DNA from: an uncultured Clostridia bacterium
GTDB taxonomy: Bacteria; Bacillota; Clostridia; Oscillospirales; Ruminococcaceae
Assembly: GCA_947165805.1 (NCBI GenBank)
Contig: CAMVBT010000148.1
Location: 1-6,423, forward strand
Direction: 5' to 3'
Length of the DNA stretch: 6,423 nucleotides
Of this stretch, positions 1 to 6,423 are shown piece after piece. Positions within the stretch are counted from its first letter, which is position 1, and every line of letters begins with the position of its first letter. The notes under the pieces were generated by a model. The model made no database searches. It was given only the letters and a program-made list of their open reading frames with translations, and had not been told where the DNA came from. The translations under genes and the position numbers were made by a program.

Positions 1-770
1 AGTATCTCCATTACACTCTCACGTTCACTGTTTCCGGTGAGGAAGAACACCGGGATATTCTGCGTCTGCGAATCGTTTTTCAGCATGGCGTATATCTGCG
101 CTCCCGATGCCACGGGCATCTTATAGTCCAGCAGTATCAGATCGACCTCGTTCTTCGCCAGCCACATTATCGCCTGAAGCCCGGAGCTCGCGACGCCTAC
201 CTCATAGCCGTCCTTCAGCCAGTTCCTTATGATGCGGAGATAGGACGCGTCATCGTCAACGAGCAGTATGCGCTTCTTCCTTACCGCCACCATATCGTCC
301 GTGAACTTGCGCTTCTGGGGCTGTGGTGCGGCTCCTTCCTCGCCTTCCTTCCTGCCGCCTTCCTTTACTTCCTCGATCCTCTTTTCGCCCTCGTTCATAT
401 ACTCAAAGACCGTCTTGACAAACGCGTCAAGATTCATGGGGCGCTCAAAGAACTGTAAAAGGAAGTCCTCGGATATGTAGCGCATGGCTATCTCATAATC
501 CTTGCGCTTCGATATGATTATCAGCATCTTGTTGGATTCGTACAGCTTGTCGTTCAGGAAGGACAGCATATTCTGCAGCGAAGCGGTCATTGCGGCCATT
601 CTCTCGTCAAGGTACAGAACGACAAGTCCCGCACGCTCAAAATTGCTTCCGATATCCGCTATCCTCGCGACCACCTGATAGGCGCTTATCTCCACGGCAA
701 GCAGCTTCTGCTCCATGGACTTTATCGCAAAGCTCTCGGAGGTGCTTATGATCATTACATTCTTAATCAT
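1..770 (-). CDS. Tandem receiver protein: degenerate REC followed by intact REC (3' end beyond window)
   Basis: Open frame from ATG (768-770) to the left edge, 256 codons without a stop; the C-terminus is not in the window. Residues 1-125 look like a receiver fold that has lost its chemistry: the first strand reads NVMIISTSES with no Asp pair, the third LVVLYLDE lacks the usual MP, and the usual Lys-Pro is Arg110-Pro111 (FFERPMN). A charged Glu/Lys/Gly linker (about 126-163) leads to a second receiver from about 166 with the normal set: ILLVDDD (D172, D173), phosphoacceptor D215 in LLDYKMP and T245 in FFLTG. The switch Lys would lie outside the window. The start follows the upstream stop by 16 nt and has GAAAGGA nine bases before it. 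As the last visible gene of the cluster it may be a terminal response regulator or an adaptor. Whether an output domain follows cannot be seen. The receiver family is certain; the exact role is not. Confidence 0.9.
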   Translation of the reverse strand, partial: MIKNVMIISTSESFAIKSMEQKLLAVEISAYQVVARIADIGSNFERAGLVVLYLDERMAAMTASLQNMLSFLNDKLYESNKMLIIISKRKDYEIAMRYISEDFLLQFFERPMNLDAFVKTVFEYMNEGEKRIEEVKEGGRKEGEEGAAPQPQKRKFTDDMVAVRKKRILLVDDDASYLRIIRNWLKDGYEVGVASSGLQAIMWLAKNEVDLILLDYKMPVASGAQIYAMLKNDSQTQNIPVFFLTGNSERESVMEI

Positions 771-779
771 TTTCGTCTG

Positions 780-786
780 TCCTTTC
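780..786 (-). promoter_or_regulatory. Ribosome binding site of the tandem-receiver gene
   Basis: GAAAGGA on the minus strand, nine bases before the ATG at 770 and directly after the TAA stop (787-789) of the upstream gene. It supports this ATG over the internal ATG five codons later and suggests translation coupled to the gene before it. Confidence 0.7.
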
Positions 787-1824
787 TTACTCTTCCTGTT
801 GTGCGAAGTATTTCTGCGCCGCAGTTCTTATTCCGTTCCAGTCAAGATCCAGGAATGCTGCGTCGGCTTCGTCGAATATCTTTTGGACGTCCGGTTCAAG
901 GCTGTATTCCTTGACCGAGTTTATCACCATTTCCACAAGATCATAATCCATCTGTCCGGCAAAATCATCGAGAGAAGGGGGCGCGTCCCCGAGAAAGGCG
1001 GGGTCTGGGGGAGGCTTCTCCGGCTGCTCACCGTTCGGGGGCCCTCCGCCGAAAGGGGCCAGCTTCTCTTTGTATGACCTGTACCATTCAAGCAGTCTGT
1101 CCGTGTTCTGACCTATGAAGTCAAGATCGCTCGCGTTTCCCGCGGCTTCGAGCTCCTTGGCGAGCTGTGACAGGTCGGCGAGGCCTATTATCCTTGCCGA
1201 GCTTTTCAGCGCGTGCACCTTGATCGTGTAATTCTTTATGTCTCCAGTGTCGTAATAGCCCTGTATCTCGCCGGACATCGACTCTATCGAGTTATAGAAT
1301 ATCTCAAGCGCACAGAGGTAATCCTCCTCCGAGCCGCAGTTGCTCACACCGTCGTCCGTGGACAGCTCCGGTATCTCCGTGAGCCACCCGGGCAGCGCCG
1401 GTGCCTTCACCGGCTCCGGAATGACCGGCGTGTCCATGCAGCCGCGCTTGTCCTCTGGCAGATACAGTATCATAGCGGCGTGCAGGAATTCGTGATCGAC
1501 CGGTTTTTCTATGTAATTGACAAATCCGCACTCCAGAAAGAATTCGCTGTCCGAATCGGAATCGGATGTGCCGAGCGCTATCGCGGGGACTTCCGTGTTC
1601 AGGCTCTCCGTATTCTGCCGTATCTCGCGAAGCGTATGCACTCCGTCCGAGACAGGCATGAAATAATCTATGAACATCAGGTCGTACCGTTCCCGGCAGG
1701 CTGCCGATACGCCGTCCTCACAGCTTTCGGCGACGAACGGTTCGGCTCCGAGTTTCTTGACGAGACCGGCGAGATAGTTACGCTCAACCCGGCTGTCGTC
1801 AACTATAAGTATCTTAACGCTCAA
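787..1824 (-). CDS. REC-HPt phosphorelay protein with conserved C-terminal tail
   Basis: 345 residues, soluble, no signal or membrane segment. Residues 1-122 are a receiver: KILIVDD (D9, D10), phosphoacceptor D53 in MFIDYFMP, and K107-P108 in NYIEKP. The usual Thr/Ser at the end of strand four is Gly85 (IALGTS), followed by an unusual Ser-Asp run. Residues 146-256 are a histidine phosphotransfer domain with H204 in VHALKSSARIIG, preceded by the entry typical of HPt modules in clostridial hybrid kinases (GWLTEIPEL, then CGSEEDYL). A Pro/Gly-rich linker (258-285) leads to a 60-residue tail (MDYDLVEMVINSV ... DLDWNGI) resembling tails at the end of many Lachnospiraceae hybrid kinases; this is recalled, not searched. 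The start is TTG, backed by a strong GGGGAGG seven bases upstream; no ATG fits. This is the only intact HPt in the window, so it probably receives phosphate from the hybrid kinase at 4688-6423, which has none, and passes it to the cluster's receivers. Confidence 0.93.
   Translation of the reverse strand: MSVKILIVDDSRVERNYLAGLVKKLGAEPFVAESCEDGVSAACRERYDLMFIDYFMPVSDGVHTLREIRQNTESLNTEVPAIALGTSDSDSDSEFFLECGFVNYIEKPVDHEFLHAAMILYLPEDKRGCMDTPVIPEPVKAPALPGWLTEIPELSTDDGVSNCGSEEDYLCALEIFYNSIESMSGEIQGYYDTGDIKNYTIKVHALKSSARIIGLADLSQLAKELEAAGNASDLDFIGQNTDRLLEWYRSYKEKLAPFGGGPPNGEQPEKPPPDPAFLGDAPPSLDDFAGQMDYDLVEMVINSVKEYSLEPDVQKIFDEADAAFLDLDWNGIRTAAQKYFAQQEE
1549..1566 (-). repeat. Three tandem hexamers (TCCGAT-like) coding Ser-Asp-Ser-Asp-Ser-Asp
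   Basis: On the minus strand the 18 bases read as three near-identical hexamers, TCCGAT TCCGAT TCGGAC, coding Ser-Asp three times (residues 87-92 of the REC-HPt protein), extended by Ser93-Glu94. They sit in the loop after receiver strand four, next to Gly85, which replaces the conserved Thr/Ser. Compared with the first receiver of the HD-GYP protein the loop is not longer, so the repeat replaces residues and does not insert them. Confidence 0.7.
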
Positions 1825-1831
1825 TATCCCG

Positions 1832-1838
1832 CCTCCCC
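1832..1838 (-). promoter_or_regulatory. Strong Shine-Dalgarno deciding a TTG start
   Basis: GGGGAGG on the minus strand, seven bases before TTG at 1822-1824. It is the best match to the anti-Shine-Dalgarno in this window. The receiver's first strand (KILIVDD) begins four residues after this TTG, leaving no room for a later start. Confidence 0.8.
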
Positions 1839-1839
1839 G

Positions 1840-1938
1840 CTATCCGTGAAGCTCATAGTTCTTGTCCGCGTCTATTATGCGGATCATAGCGTCCGCTATA
1901 TCCGGGTCAAACTGCGTACCCTTGTTCTCTTCCAGTTC
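1840..1938 (-). pseudogene. Out-of-frame C-terminal end of the HD-GYP domain, detached from the main gene by a frameshift
   Basis: This frame reads ELEENKGTQFDPDIA and continues to ...DKNYELHG before a TAG stop at 1840-1842: 32 codons plus stop. GTQFDP followed by an amphipathic helix is the standard last element of HD-GYP domains, normally about 17 residues after the (S/R)-Tyr of the DAMTS-RAY motif. Here it lies in a different frame from the HD-GYP gene, which has run into unrelated residues and stopped at 1896. There is no separate start or ribosome binding site. The stop leaves 15 nt before the next gene's TTG, like the 16 nt gap downstream, so this is probably the original end of the HD-GYP gene. 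The cause may be a true mutation or a sequencing or assembly error. Confidence 0.85.
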
Positions 1939-4655
1939 GCATACGCGCGGCGTGAGGTCATCGCGTCGTATGAGTCCGCAACGCAGATTATGCGCGCGTT
2001 CTCCGGTATGTCAAGCCCCGCTATGCCGTCCGGATAACCCTTTCCGTCGTACCGCTCATGGTGCCAGCGCGCCGTTTTCGAGGCATCGGGCATCTCGGTG
2101 ATGACCTTGAGTATCTCATAACCGACTATGGTATGGGTCTTTATCTCATCGTATTCCTCGTCGGTAAGGGCTCCCGGCTTGTTGATTATCTCCTCATGGA
2201 CACCTATCTTGCCGACATCGTGCAGCAAGCCCTCCATGTACAGGTCGTTCTGCTCCTTCTTCGACTTGCCGAGCTGCCTGCCTATCCATTTCGCGTATTT
2301 CGCGACGCGCTGCGAATGGTCGTTGGTGTATTTATCCTTCGCATCGACGGCCTTTGAGAGAGCCAGCATCACCTCACGCGACAGGTGGCCTATCTTCTCC
2401 GTCTGTCTCGCTATCTCATGCCGCAGGTGCTTTTGCAGCGAAGACAGCTCTATGATGCGCTTTACGCGGCTTATGAGCACTTCGGGGATAAAAGGCTTTC
2501 TGACAAAATCCGCGCCGCCGCTGCGGAAGCCCATTACCTCCGCCTCGCCGCTCTCGTCCGCGGTCATGAACACCACGGGTATCTCGGCTGTCTCCTCTAT
2601 CGACATCAGGGCGCGTATCACATCGAAGCCGTTCATGCTGAGCATATTGACATCGAGCAGTATCAGCGCCGGTGAATATTCCTGCGCACGGATAACGCCC
2701 TCCTCGCCCGTCATCACGGAGACTACACGGTACAGTCTGCCGAGTATGCTCTCGATGCCGGAACAAAGCACGGGATCGTCGTCTATAACAAGTATCAGCG
2801 GTCTCGAATCGGCCTCGCCGATGCCGGTGAGAGCTCCGGACTCGTCCTCGGTGAGATACAGGGCCGCGGCGAGCTGTTTCAGCAGCTTCTTTATCTTTTC
2901 GGCGAAAACTATATGCCGTACCTTCATCTCCTCGATATTGCCCCTGCGGTAGAGCTGCTCGAGCTCACCCGCCTGATCGGCTATACTGTCGGCGCCTATC
3001 AGAGTCGAGGAATCCTTCGCGGTGGACAGGCAGGCACGATAATTATAGTAATCCCCCGCGTCGATGTATCCGTCCATTTTCTGCACAAGCGCCGTCATCG
3101 CGTAATCGCGGAGTGTGGAGATATACATATCCGCGTCGGAAAGGAAGTATTCCTTCGCCCGCGAGAGCCGCAGGAACGGAAGCTCCTTATGCAGCTGCTT
3201 CCATTCGTCGCTCCACGAATTGCTGTCTATCTGCTCCTCGTCAACGGGCAGGAACTTCATTACGACAGCCTTTATCGTGCTTATCGTGAACGGCTTGGAC
3301 ACATATTCGGCAAAACCCGCCGCAAGGTACTTTTCACGCTCGCCGCTCACGGTATTGGCGGTCAGCATTATCACGGGCGTGTCGTCGCAGAGATGTTCCT
3401 CCCTGATGATCATGAACGCCTCCACACCGTCCATTACCGGCATCATGTGATCCATGAATATCAGGTCATAGGTGCCTTTTCTCACAGCCTCCACGGCCTT
3501 TTCGCCGTCGGATACGGTATCGGTCTGGAACCCCATTCCGTTGAGCATACGCATCAGCAGATCGACGTTCATCTCGGTATCGTCCACTATCAGTATGCGA
3601 AGCTGGTCGGCTCCGAGCATCGGGGTATTTCCCGTGCTCGTATATTCGTCCTCGGCGGGTATGACTTCACTCTTGTCTTCGGCTATGCTGCGCAGCTTTT
3701 CCTCGCTGCCTTCCACATCTATGTAATTGAATATCCCCTCGAAAAAGTCAAGCAGCCTTCTCGCCGCGAGTTTCGCCTTACGGGAATACTCTCTTGTGGA
3801 CGCCTCGTCGGTGTCCTCCATGATGATATCGTTATAGCCCATTATCGCGTTTATCGGAGTGCGTATCTCATGGGACATCTGCGCCAGAAACTGCGTTTTC
3901 GCTTCGTCCGCGGCTATGGCCTTGAGCTTTGCCTGCTGCTCCTCCTCACGCGAGCGCCGCAGTTCCTCGTTTTTTCTTTCGAGCTCGTAGAAATCGGGCG
4001 TTTCGTGCGACAGGAAGATGATAAAGCAGGAGATCGTAACTCCGAAATAAGCCATAAGATATCCCTGAAGCAGCGTCATCTGAAGGACAATGAATACTAT
4101 GAGCAGTCCTATCGCGCTCAGCAGAGCCACAAGCTGTATCCTTCGGAATTCCTTATGATAGACTATGACCGTCGCCGCCGCGTACAGGATATAGTAAGCC
4201 GGCAGTAAATAGGACAGCGGCACGAACAGCGGACCTTCGTAATAACCACCGTAGTCGTCGTACCACAGGACATTCCCGCTCAGGAAATTCTGCAGGAACA
4301 GTATCAGACCCAACGCGAGCAGCACCTGATTTATTATCGTCAGTATATGTCTGGCAGAGCTGTGCTTTGAGGGATCGACATAAGCGTAGATATAATATAC
4401 AAGTGTGAACGCGGAAAACAGATTGGCCAGATGATCCAGTGTGTTCAGTACGATTATGAAGCCCTCGGAACCCAGCTTGTTGTTTGTCACCCATACAAGA
4501 GCGACATCAAGCATATCTGTCATGAGACAGAAAAATACCATGCCGAGAAACAGCTTGTCCTGCTTTGTGCGGTTCTTGTATCTTACGATGAGGAAAAAGA
4601 ACAGTATAGCGATAAAAGGTATTGCCGCAAGTTCAAACATTACGTCATAGTTCAA
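1896..4655 (-). CDS. 7TM - HisKA (no ATPase) - REC - degenerate HPt - REC - HD-GYP c-di-GMP phosphodiesterase, 3' frameshifted
   Basis: 919 residues as read. About seven hydrophobic helices (7-25, 34-56, 66-92, 104-126, 143-166, 172-192, 197-216) form a membrane part with a probable N-out, C-in layout. A charged coiled coil (about 222-255) joins a HisKA helix pair with H262 in MSHEIRTP. No N, G1 or G2 box follows: after NYIDVEGSEEKL a 35-residue linker leads straight to receiver one (D358, D359, D402 in FMDHMMP, T432, K454). Residues 495-594 are HPt-like, but the phosphorylatable histidine is Ser544 (LSTAKDSSTLIG). Receiver two follows (616-738; D625/D626, D668, T698, K720), then HD-GYP from about 762: H780 (YTNDHSQRV), H812-D813 (LLHDVGKIG), H841, H865-H866 (HHERYDGKGYPDG). 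This domain family hydrolyses cyclic di-GMP. The listed catalytic residues are present, but after SRRAY (905) the frame is lost and the usual GTQFDP end lies in another frame (1840-1938). The start is TTG, with GGTGAGGA four bases upstream and an in-frame TGA just before; ATG at 4640 is an alternative. It probably acts as a receiver-controlled phosphodiesterase fed by the neighbouring kinase. Confidence 0.93.
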   Translation of the reverse strand: MNYDVMFELAAIPFIAILFFFLIVRYKNRTKQDKLFLGMVFFCLMTDMLDVALVWVTNNKLGSEGFIIVLNTLDHLANLFSAFTLVYYIYAYVDPSKHSSARHILTIINQVLLALGLILFLQNFLSGNVLWYDDYGGYYEGPLFVPLSYLLPAYYILYAAATVIVYHKEFRRIQLVALLSAIGLLIVFIVLQMTLLQGYLMAYFGVTISCFIIFLSHETPDFYELERKNEELRRSREEEQQAKLKAIAADEAKTQFLAQMSHEIRTPINAIMGYNDIIMEDTDEASTREYSRKAKLAARRLLDFFEGIFNYIDVEGSEEKLRSIAEDKSEVIPAEDEYTSTGNTPMLGADQLRILIVDDTEMNVDLLMRMLNGMGFQTDTVSDGEKAVEAVRKGTYDLIFMDHMMPVMDGVEAFMIIREEHLCDDTPVIMLTANTVSGEREKYLAAGFAEYVSKPFTISTIKAVVMKFLPVDEEQIDSNSWSDEWKQLHKELPFLRLSRAKEYFLSDADMYISTLRDYAMTALVQKMDGYIDAGDYYNYRACLSTAKDSSTLIGADSIADQAGELEQLYRRGNIEEMKVRHIVFAEKIKKLLKQLAAALYLTEDESGALTGIGEADSRPLILVIDDDPVLCSGIESILGRLYRVVSVMTGEEGVIRAQEYSPALILLDVNMLSMNGFDVIRALMSIEETAEIPVVFMTADESGEAEVMGFRSGGADFVRKPFIPEVLISRVKRIIELSSLQKHLRHEIARQTEKIGHLSREVMLALSKAVDAKDKYTNDHSQRVAKYAKWIGRQLGKSKKEQNDLYMEGLLHDVGKIGVHEEIINKPGALTDEEYDEIKTHTIVGYEILKVITEMPDASKTARWHHERYDGKGYPDGIAGLDIPENARIICVADSYDAMTSRRAYANWKRTRVRSLTRI

Positions 4656-4659
4656 TCAT

Positions 4660-4667
4660 TCCTCACC
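4660..4667 (-). promoter_or_regulatory. Ribosome binding site of the HD-GYP gene, before a TTG start
   Basis: GGTGAGGA on the minus strand, four bases before TTG at 4653-4655. The spacing is short but acceptable. The next in-frame ATG (4638-4640) would be 19 bases away, too far for this site. An ATG directly after the site (4657-4659) opens only four codons before a stop, so it is not the gene's start. Confidence 0.55.
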
Positions 4668-4687
4668 GTCCTTTGCGACCTTACAGG

Positions 4688-6423
4688 TCATTTTTTCTTC
4701 TGCGTCCTGTTCATGAGCAGATGCACCGCGTCATAGAGCTTGTCGTCCTCGCCTATGTAGGCCTTCAGCTTTTCGATATCGCTGTCGGTCAGGCGCTGTT
4801 CCCCGGCGGCTGCCGCGGTATCCTTCCTTCTCGCGGTCACTACCTTTTCCCTCGGCAGATAACGGAGCAGCATCTTTTCGAGCTCCGTTCCGTCTATCGG
4901 TTTTGACAGATAGTTCTCAAAACCGTCCTTGATATACTGATCCTTCGCGCCGGCTATCGCGTTCGCGGTAAGCACAATACAGGGCGTATCGCAGTTCGGG
5001 TCGTCTTTTCTCATGCGAAGCTCCCGCAGCATCTCCACGCCGCTCATTCCCGGCATTCTGTCGTCTATGAAGATCATATCGTATCTGTTGTTCTTTGTCA
5101 TTTCAAGCGCGATCTTTGCGCCCAGCGCGGTGTCTGTCCTTATCTCGGTCTTTTTCAGCAGACCCGCCGCTACCGTAAGGTTCATCTCTATATCATCAAC
5201 GATAAGGATCCGGGCAAGCGGCGCCACGAACTGCTCGTGATATAATTCCTCGGACTCAACGGCGTGGATATAGTTCTTTTCATAGTCGCCCATGCCGCGC
5301 CAGCTCCTTACCTCCTGCAGCACCTCGAACGAGAACTCCGAGCCCTTTCCGTATTCGCTGGTGACTTCGAGCCGGCTCCCCATCATATCGAGCAGGCGCT
5401 TTACTATGCTCATGCCGAGGCCCGTTCCTTCGACCGAACGGTTCCTTTCAAGATCGACACGCTCGAAAGGCGAGAACAGCCGTTCCATATCCTCGGGCTT
5501 TATCCCTATGCCTGTGTCCTTTACCGAGACACGCAGCTTTATGTTCTTGTCATCGACCTGACTGCAGCCTACGGTGAGTATCACGCTTCCGTGCTCGGTG
5601 TACTTCACGGCATTTGTGACAATGTTCATCATACACTGCTTTATCCTGATATTGTCGCCGTACAGCGTGCGCGGTATCTTCTCGTCGGCGTTCACAAGGA
5701 ACGTAAGCCCCTTCTTCTCCGCGCGCGGTCTTTCCATGCTCACAAGGTCGTATATCATCAGCGAAACGTCATACTCTACCGGAACAAGCTCCATTTTTCC
5801 CGACTCTATCTTCGAGAAGTCGAGTATGTCGTTGATTATCGTCATCAGAGTGTTTCCCGCGTTCCTTATGTTCATGGCGTACTTGCGCAGGGTCTGATCG
5901 TCATATTCGCGCAGTATCAGCTCGTCCATGCCGAGGATAGCGTTTATGGGCGTTCTTATCTCATGGGACATATTGGCGAGGAAGTCGCTCTTCGCGCGGG
6001 AAGCCTCCTCGGCTATGCGCTTTGCTTCAAACAGCTCATCGTTCTCGCGCACCTTATCCGATGTGATAATCAGATACACAGACCCTATGATGAACAGCAC
6101 CGTAATTATCCAGAACACGTTCGTGACAAGCGAGATGATATCGGAGGCTCCCTTTGCGGCGATCTCGCCCTTTACAAATCCCGACAGGTAAAAATCGGTA
6201 TCCGGTATGCCGGAGACAAAGACATAATAGCCGCCGTCTTCCGTGGTGATATGCTTCGCGGAGGCCGCATAGCTGCCTATATCAGCCCGCGCCGCGTCAA
6301 GCGCCATGGTTATATGATCGCTGTGAAAGAAGCTTATATCCTCCTCGGACGCGTTGCCGAACGGGATAATGACCTCGTTTTCCCGTGTGGTGACAAGCAC
6401 CCTGCCCATTCCGTCGAAACAGG
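4688..6423 (-). CDS. Membrane-bound hybrid sensor histidine kinase (HisKA-HATPase-REC), 5' end beyond window
   Basis: The frame stays open to the right edge, so the Met at 6409 (residue 1 here) is probably internal and the true N-terminus is missing. Residues 1-88 look like the end of an extracytoplasmic sensor domain ([12 protein letters not shown] ... [11 protein letters not shown]), followed by one membrane helix (89-116) and a short signalling helix (120-140). HisKA has H149 in MSHEIRTP and ends [14 protein letters not shown]. The HATPase domain is complete: N box N262/N266 ([10 protein letters not shown]), G1 DTGIGI (298-303) and G2 EGTGLGM (327-333). The receiver (399-520) has D405/D406, D449 in FIDDRMP, T481 and K503. 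A short tail (538-573, ending KKK) is not an HPt. This is the only visible protein with a full kinase core, and so the likely phosphate source for the cluster; it would need a separate HPt, which the REC-HPt protein at 787-1824 can supply. The sensed signal is unknown. The stop TGA lies 32 nt before the next gene. Confidence 0.95.
   Translation of the reverse strand, partial: CFDGMGRVLVTTRENEVIIPFGNASEEDISFFHSDHITMALDAARADIGSYAASAKHITTEDGGYYVFVSGIPDTDFYLSGFVKGEIAAKGASDIISLVTNVFWIITVLFIIGSVYLIITSDKVRENDELFEAKRIAEEASRAKSDFLANMSHEIRTPINAILGMDELILREYDDQTLRKYAMNIRNAGNTLMTIINDILDFSKIESGKMELVPVEYDVSLMIYDLVSMERPRAEKKGLTFLVNADEKIPRTLYGDNIRIKQCMMNIVTNAVKYTEHGSVILTVGCSQVDDKNIKLRVSVKDTGIGIKPEDMERLFSPFERVDLERNRSVEGTGLGMSIVKRLLDMMGSRLEVTSEYGKGSEFSFEVLQEVRSWRGMGDYEKNYIHAVESEELYHEQFVAPLARILIVDDIEMNLTVAAGLLKKTEIRTDTALGAKIALEMTKNNRYDMIFIDDRMPGMSGVEMLRELRMRKDDPNCDTPCIVLTANAIAGAKDQYIKDGFENYLSKPIDGTELEKMLLRYLPREKVVTARRKDTAAAAGEQRLTDSDIEKLKAYIGEDDKLYDAVHLLMNRTQKKK

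Noticed and set aside
1003..1066. Very G-rich plus-strand stretch with GGGCCC-type palindromes, considered as a terminator or structured RNA
   Set aside because: It encodes the Pro/Gly-rich linker of the REC-HPt protein in frame; there is no U-run and no gene boundary.
1304..1531. Minus-strand second-frame ORF inside the REC-HPt gene, and a similar one at 2416-2766
   Set aside because: Both lie wholly within receiver or HPt-coding sequence in another frame and give Arg/His-rich products without domain features.
1213..2037. Plus-strand open frame of 274 codons across the REC-HPt gene and the end of the HD-GYP gene
   Set aside because: It overlaps two well-supported minus-strand genes and its product resembles nothing recognisable.
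2128..2952. Plus-strand Ser-rich open frame of 274 codons
   Set aside because: It is antisense to the second receiver and HD-GYP domains. The Ser-rich composition is what reverse-complemented coding sequence of this kind gives.
2913..4208. Long plus-strand open frame (431 codons) opposite the HD-GYP gene
   Set aside because: The minus strand here carries recognisable HisKA, receiver and HPt-like domains. The plus-strand translation shows no family pattern and no convincing ribosome binding site; it is a mirror of the codon use on the coding strand.
4656..4687. Gap between the kinase and HD-GYP genes, checked for a terminator or promoter
   Set aside because: Only 32 bases, with no inverted repeat or recognisable promoter boxes beyond the ribosome binding site.
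6407..6409. ATG as the true start of the hybrid kinase
   Set aside because: The frame continues upstream to the window edge without a stop (Cys-Phe-Asp-Gly before the Met), there is no ribosome binding site, and the protein would begin in the middle of a sensor domain.

Overview
The window is a tightly packed stretch of signal-transduction genes, all on the minus strand, so transcription runs from the right edge to the left edge. Read in that order there are four genes: (A) a hybrid histidine kinase with a membrane segment, cut by the right edge (4688-6423); (B) a multi-domain membrane protein of 7 TM helices, HisKA, REC, HPt-like, REC and HD-GYP (1896-4655); (C) a soluble REC-HPt protein (787-1824); and (D) a tandem-receiver protein cut by the left edge (1-770). 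Gaps between genes are only 16 to 71 nt, with no visible terminator or promoter, so they probably form one operon. No RNA gene, mobile element or CRISPR array is visible.

The proteins suggest a Gram-positive member of the Clostridia (Lachnospiraceae/Oscillospiraceae type). This rests on the hybrid-kinase style, the REC-HPt layout, purine-rich Shine-Dalgarno sequences, frequent ATA isoleucine codons, two TTG starts, and base composition that looks slightly above 50% GC. This is an inference from style; no marker gene is present.

The domains add up to a phosphorelay feeding a cyclic-di-GMP phosphodiesterase. Gene A is the only visible protein with a complete ATP-binding kinase core (H149 and receiver D449, numbered from the Met codon at 6409), but it has no HPt. 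Gene C supplies the only intact HPt (H204). Gene B has two receivers upstream of an HD-GYP domain. It keeps a HisKA helix pair with its histidine but has no HATPase domain, and its HPt has Ser where the histidine should be. Gene D has a degenerate receiver followed by an intact one. The natural reading is A (His to Asp) to C (HPt His) to receivers in B, C or D, with c-di-GMP hydrolysis as one output.

The most important irregularity is at the 3' end of gene B. Just after the HD-GYP motif DAMTSRRAY the frame runs into unrelated residues and stops at 1896. The expected HD-GYP C-terminus (ELEENKGTQFDPDIA...) lies in another frame at 1840-1938 and ends 15 nt before gene C. The spacing suggests that about 31 nt are missing, through either a real mutation or an assembly error.
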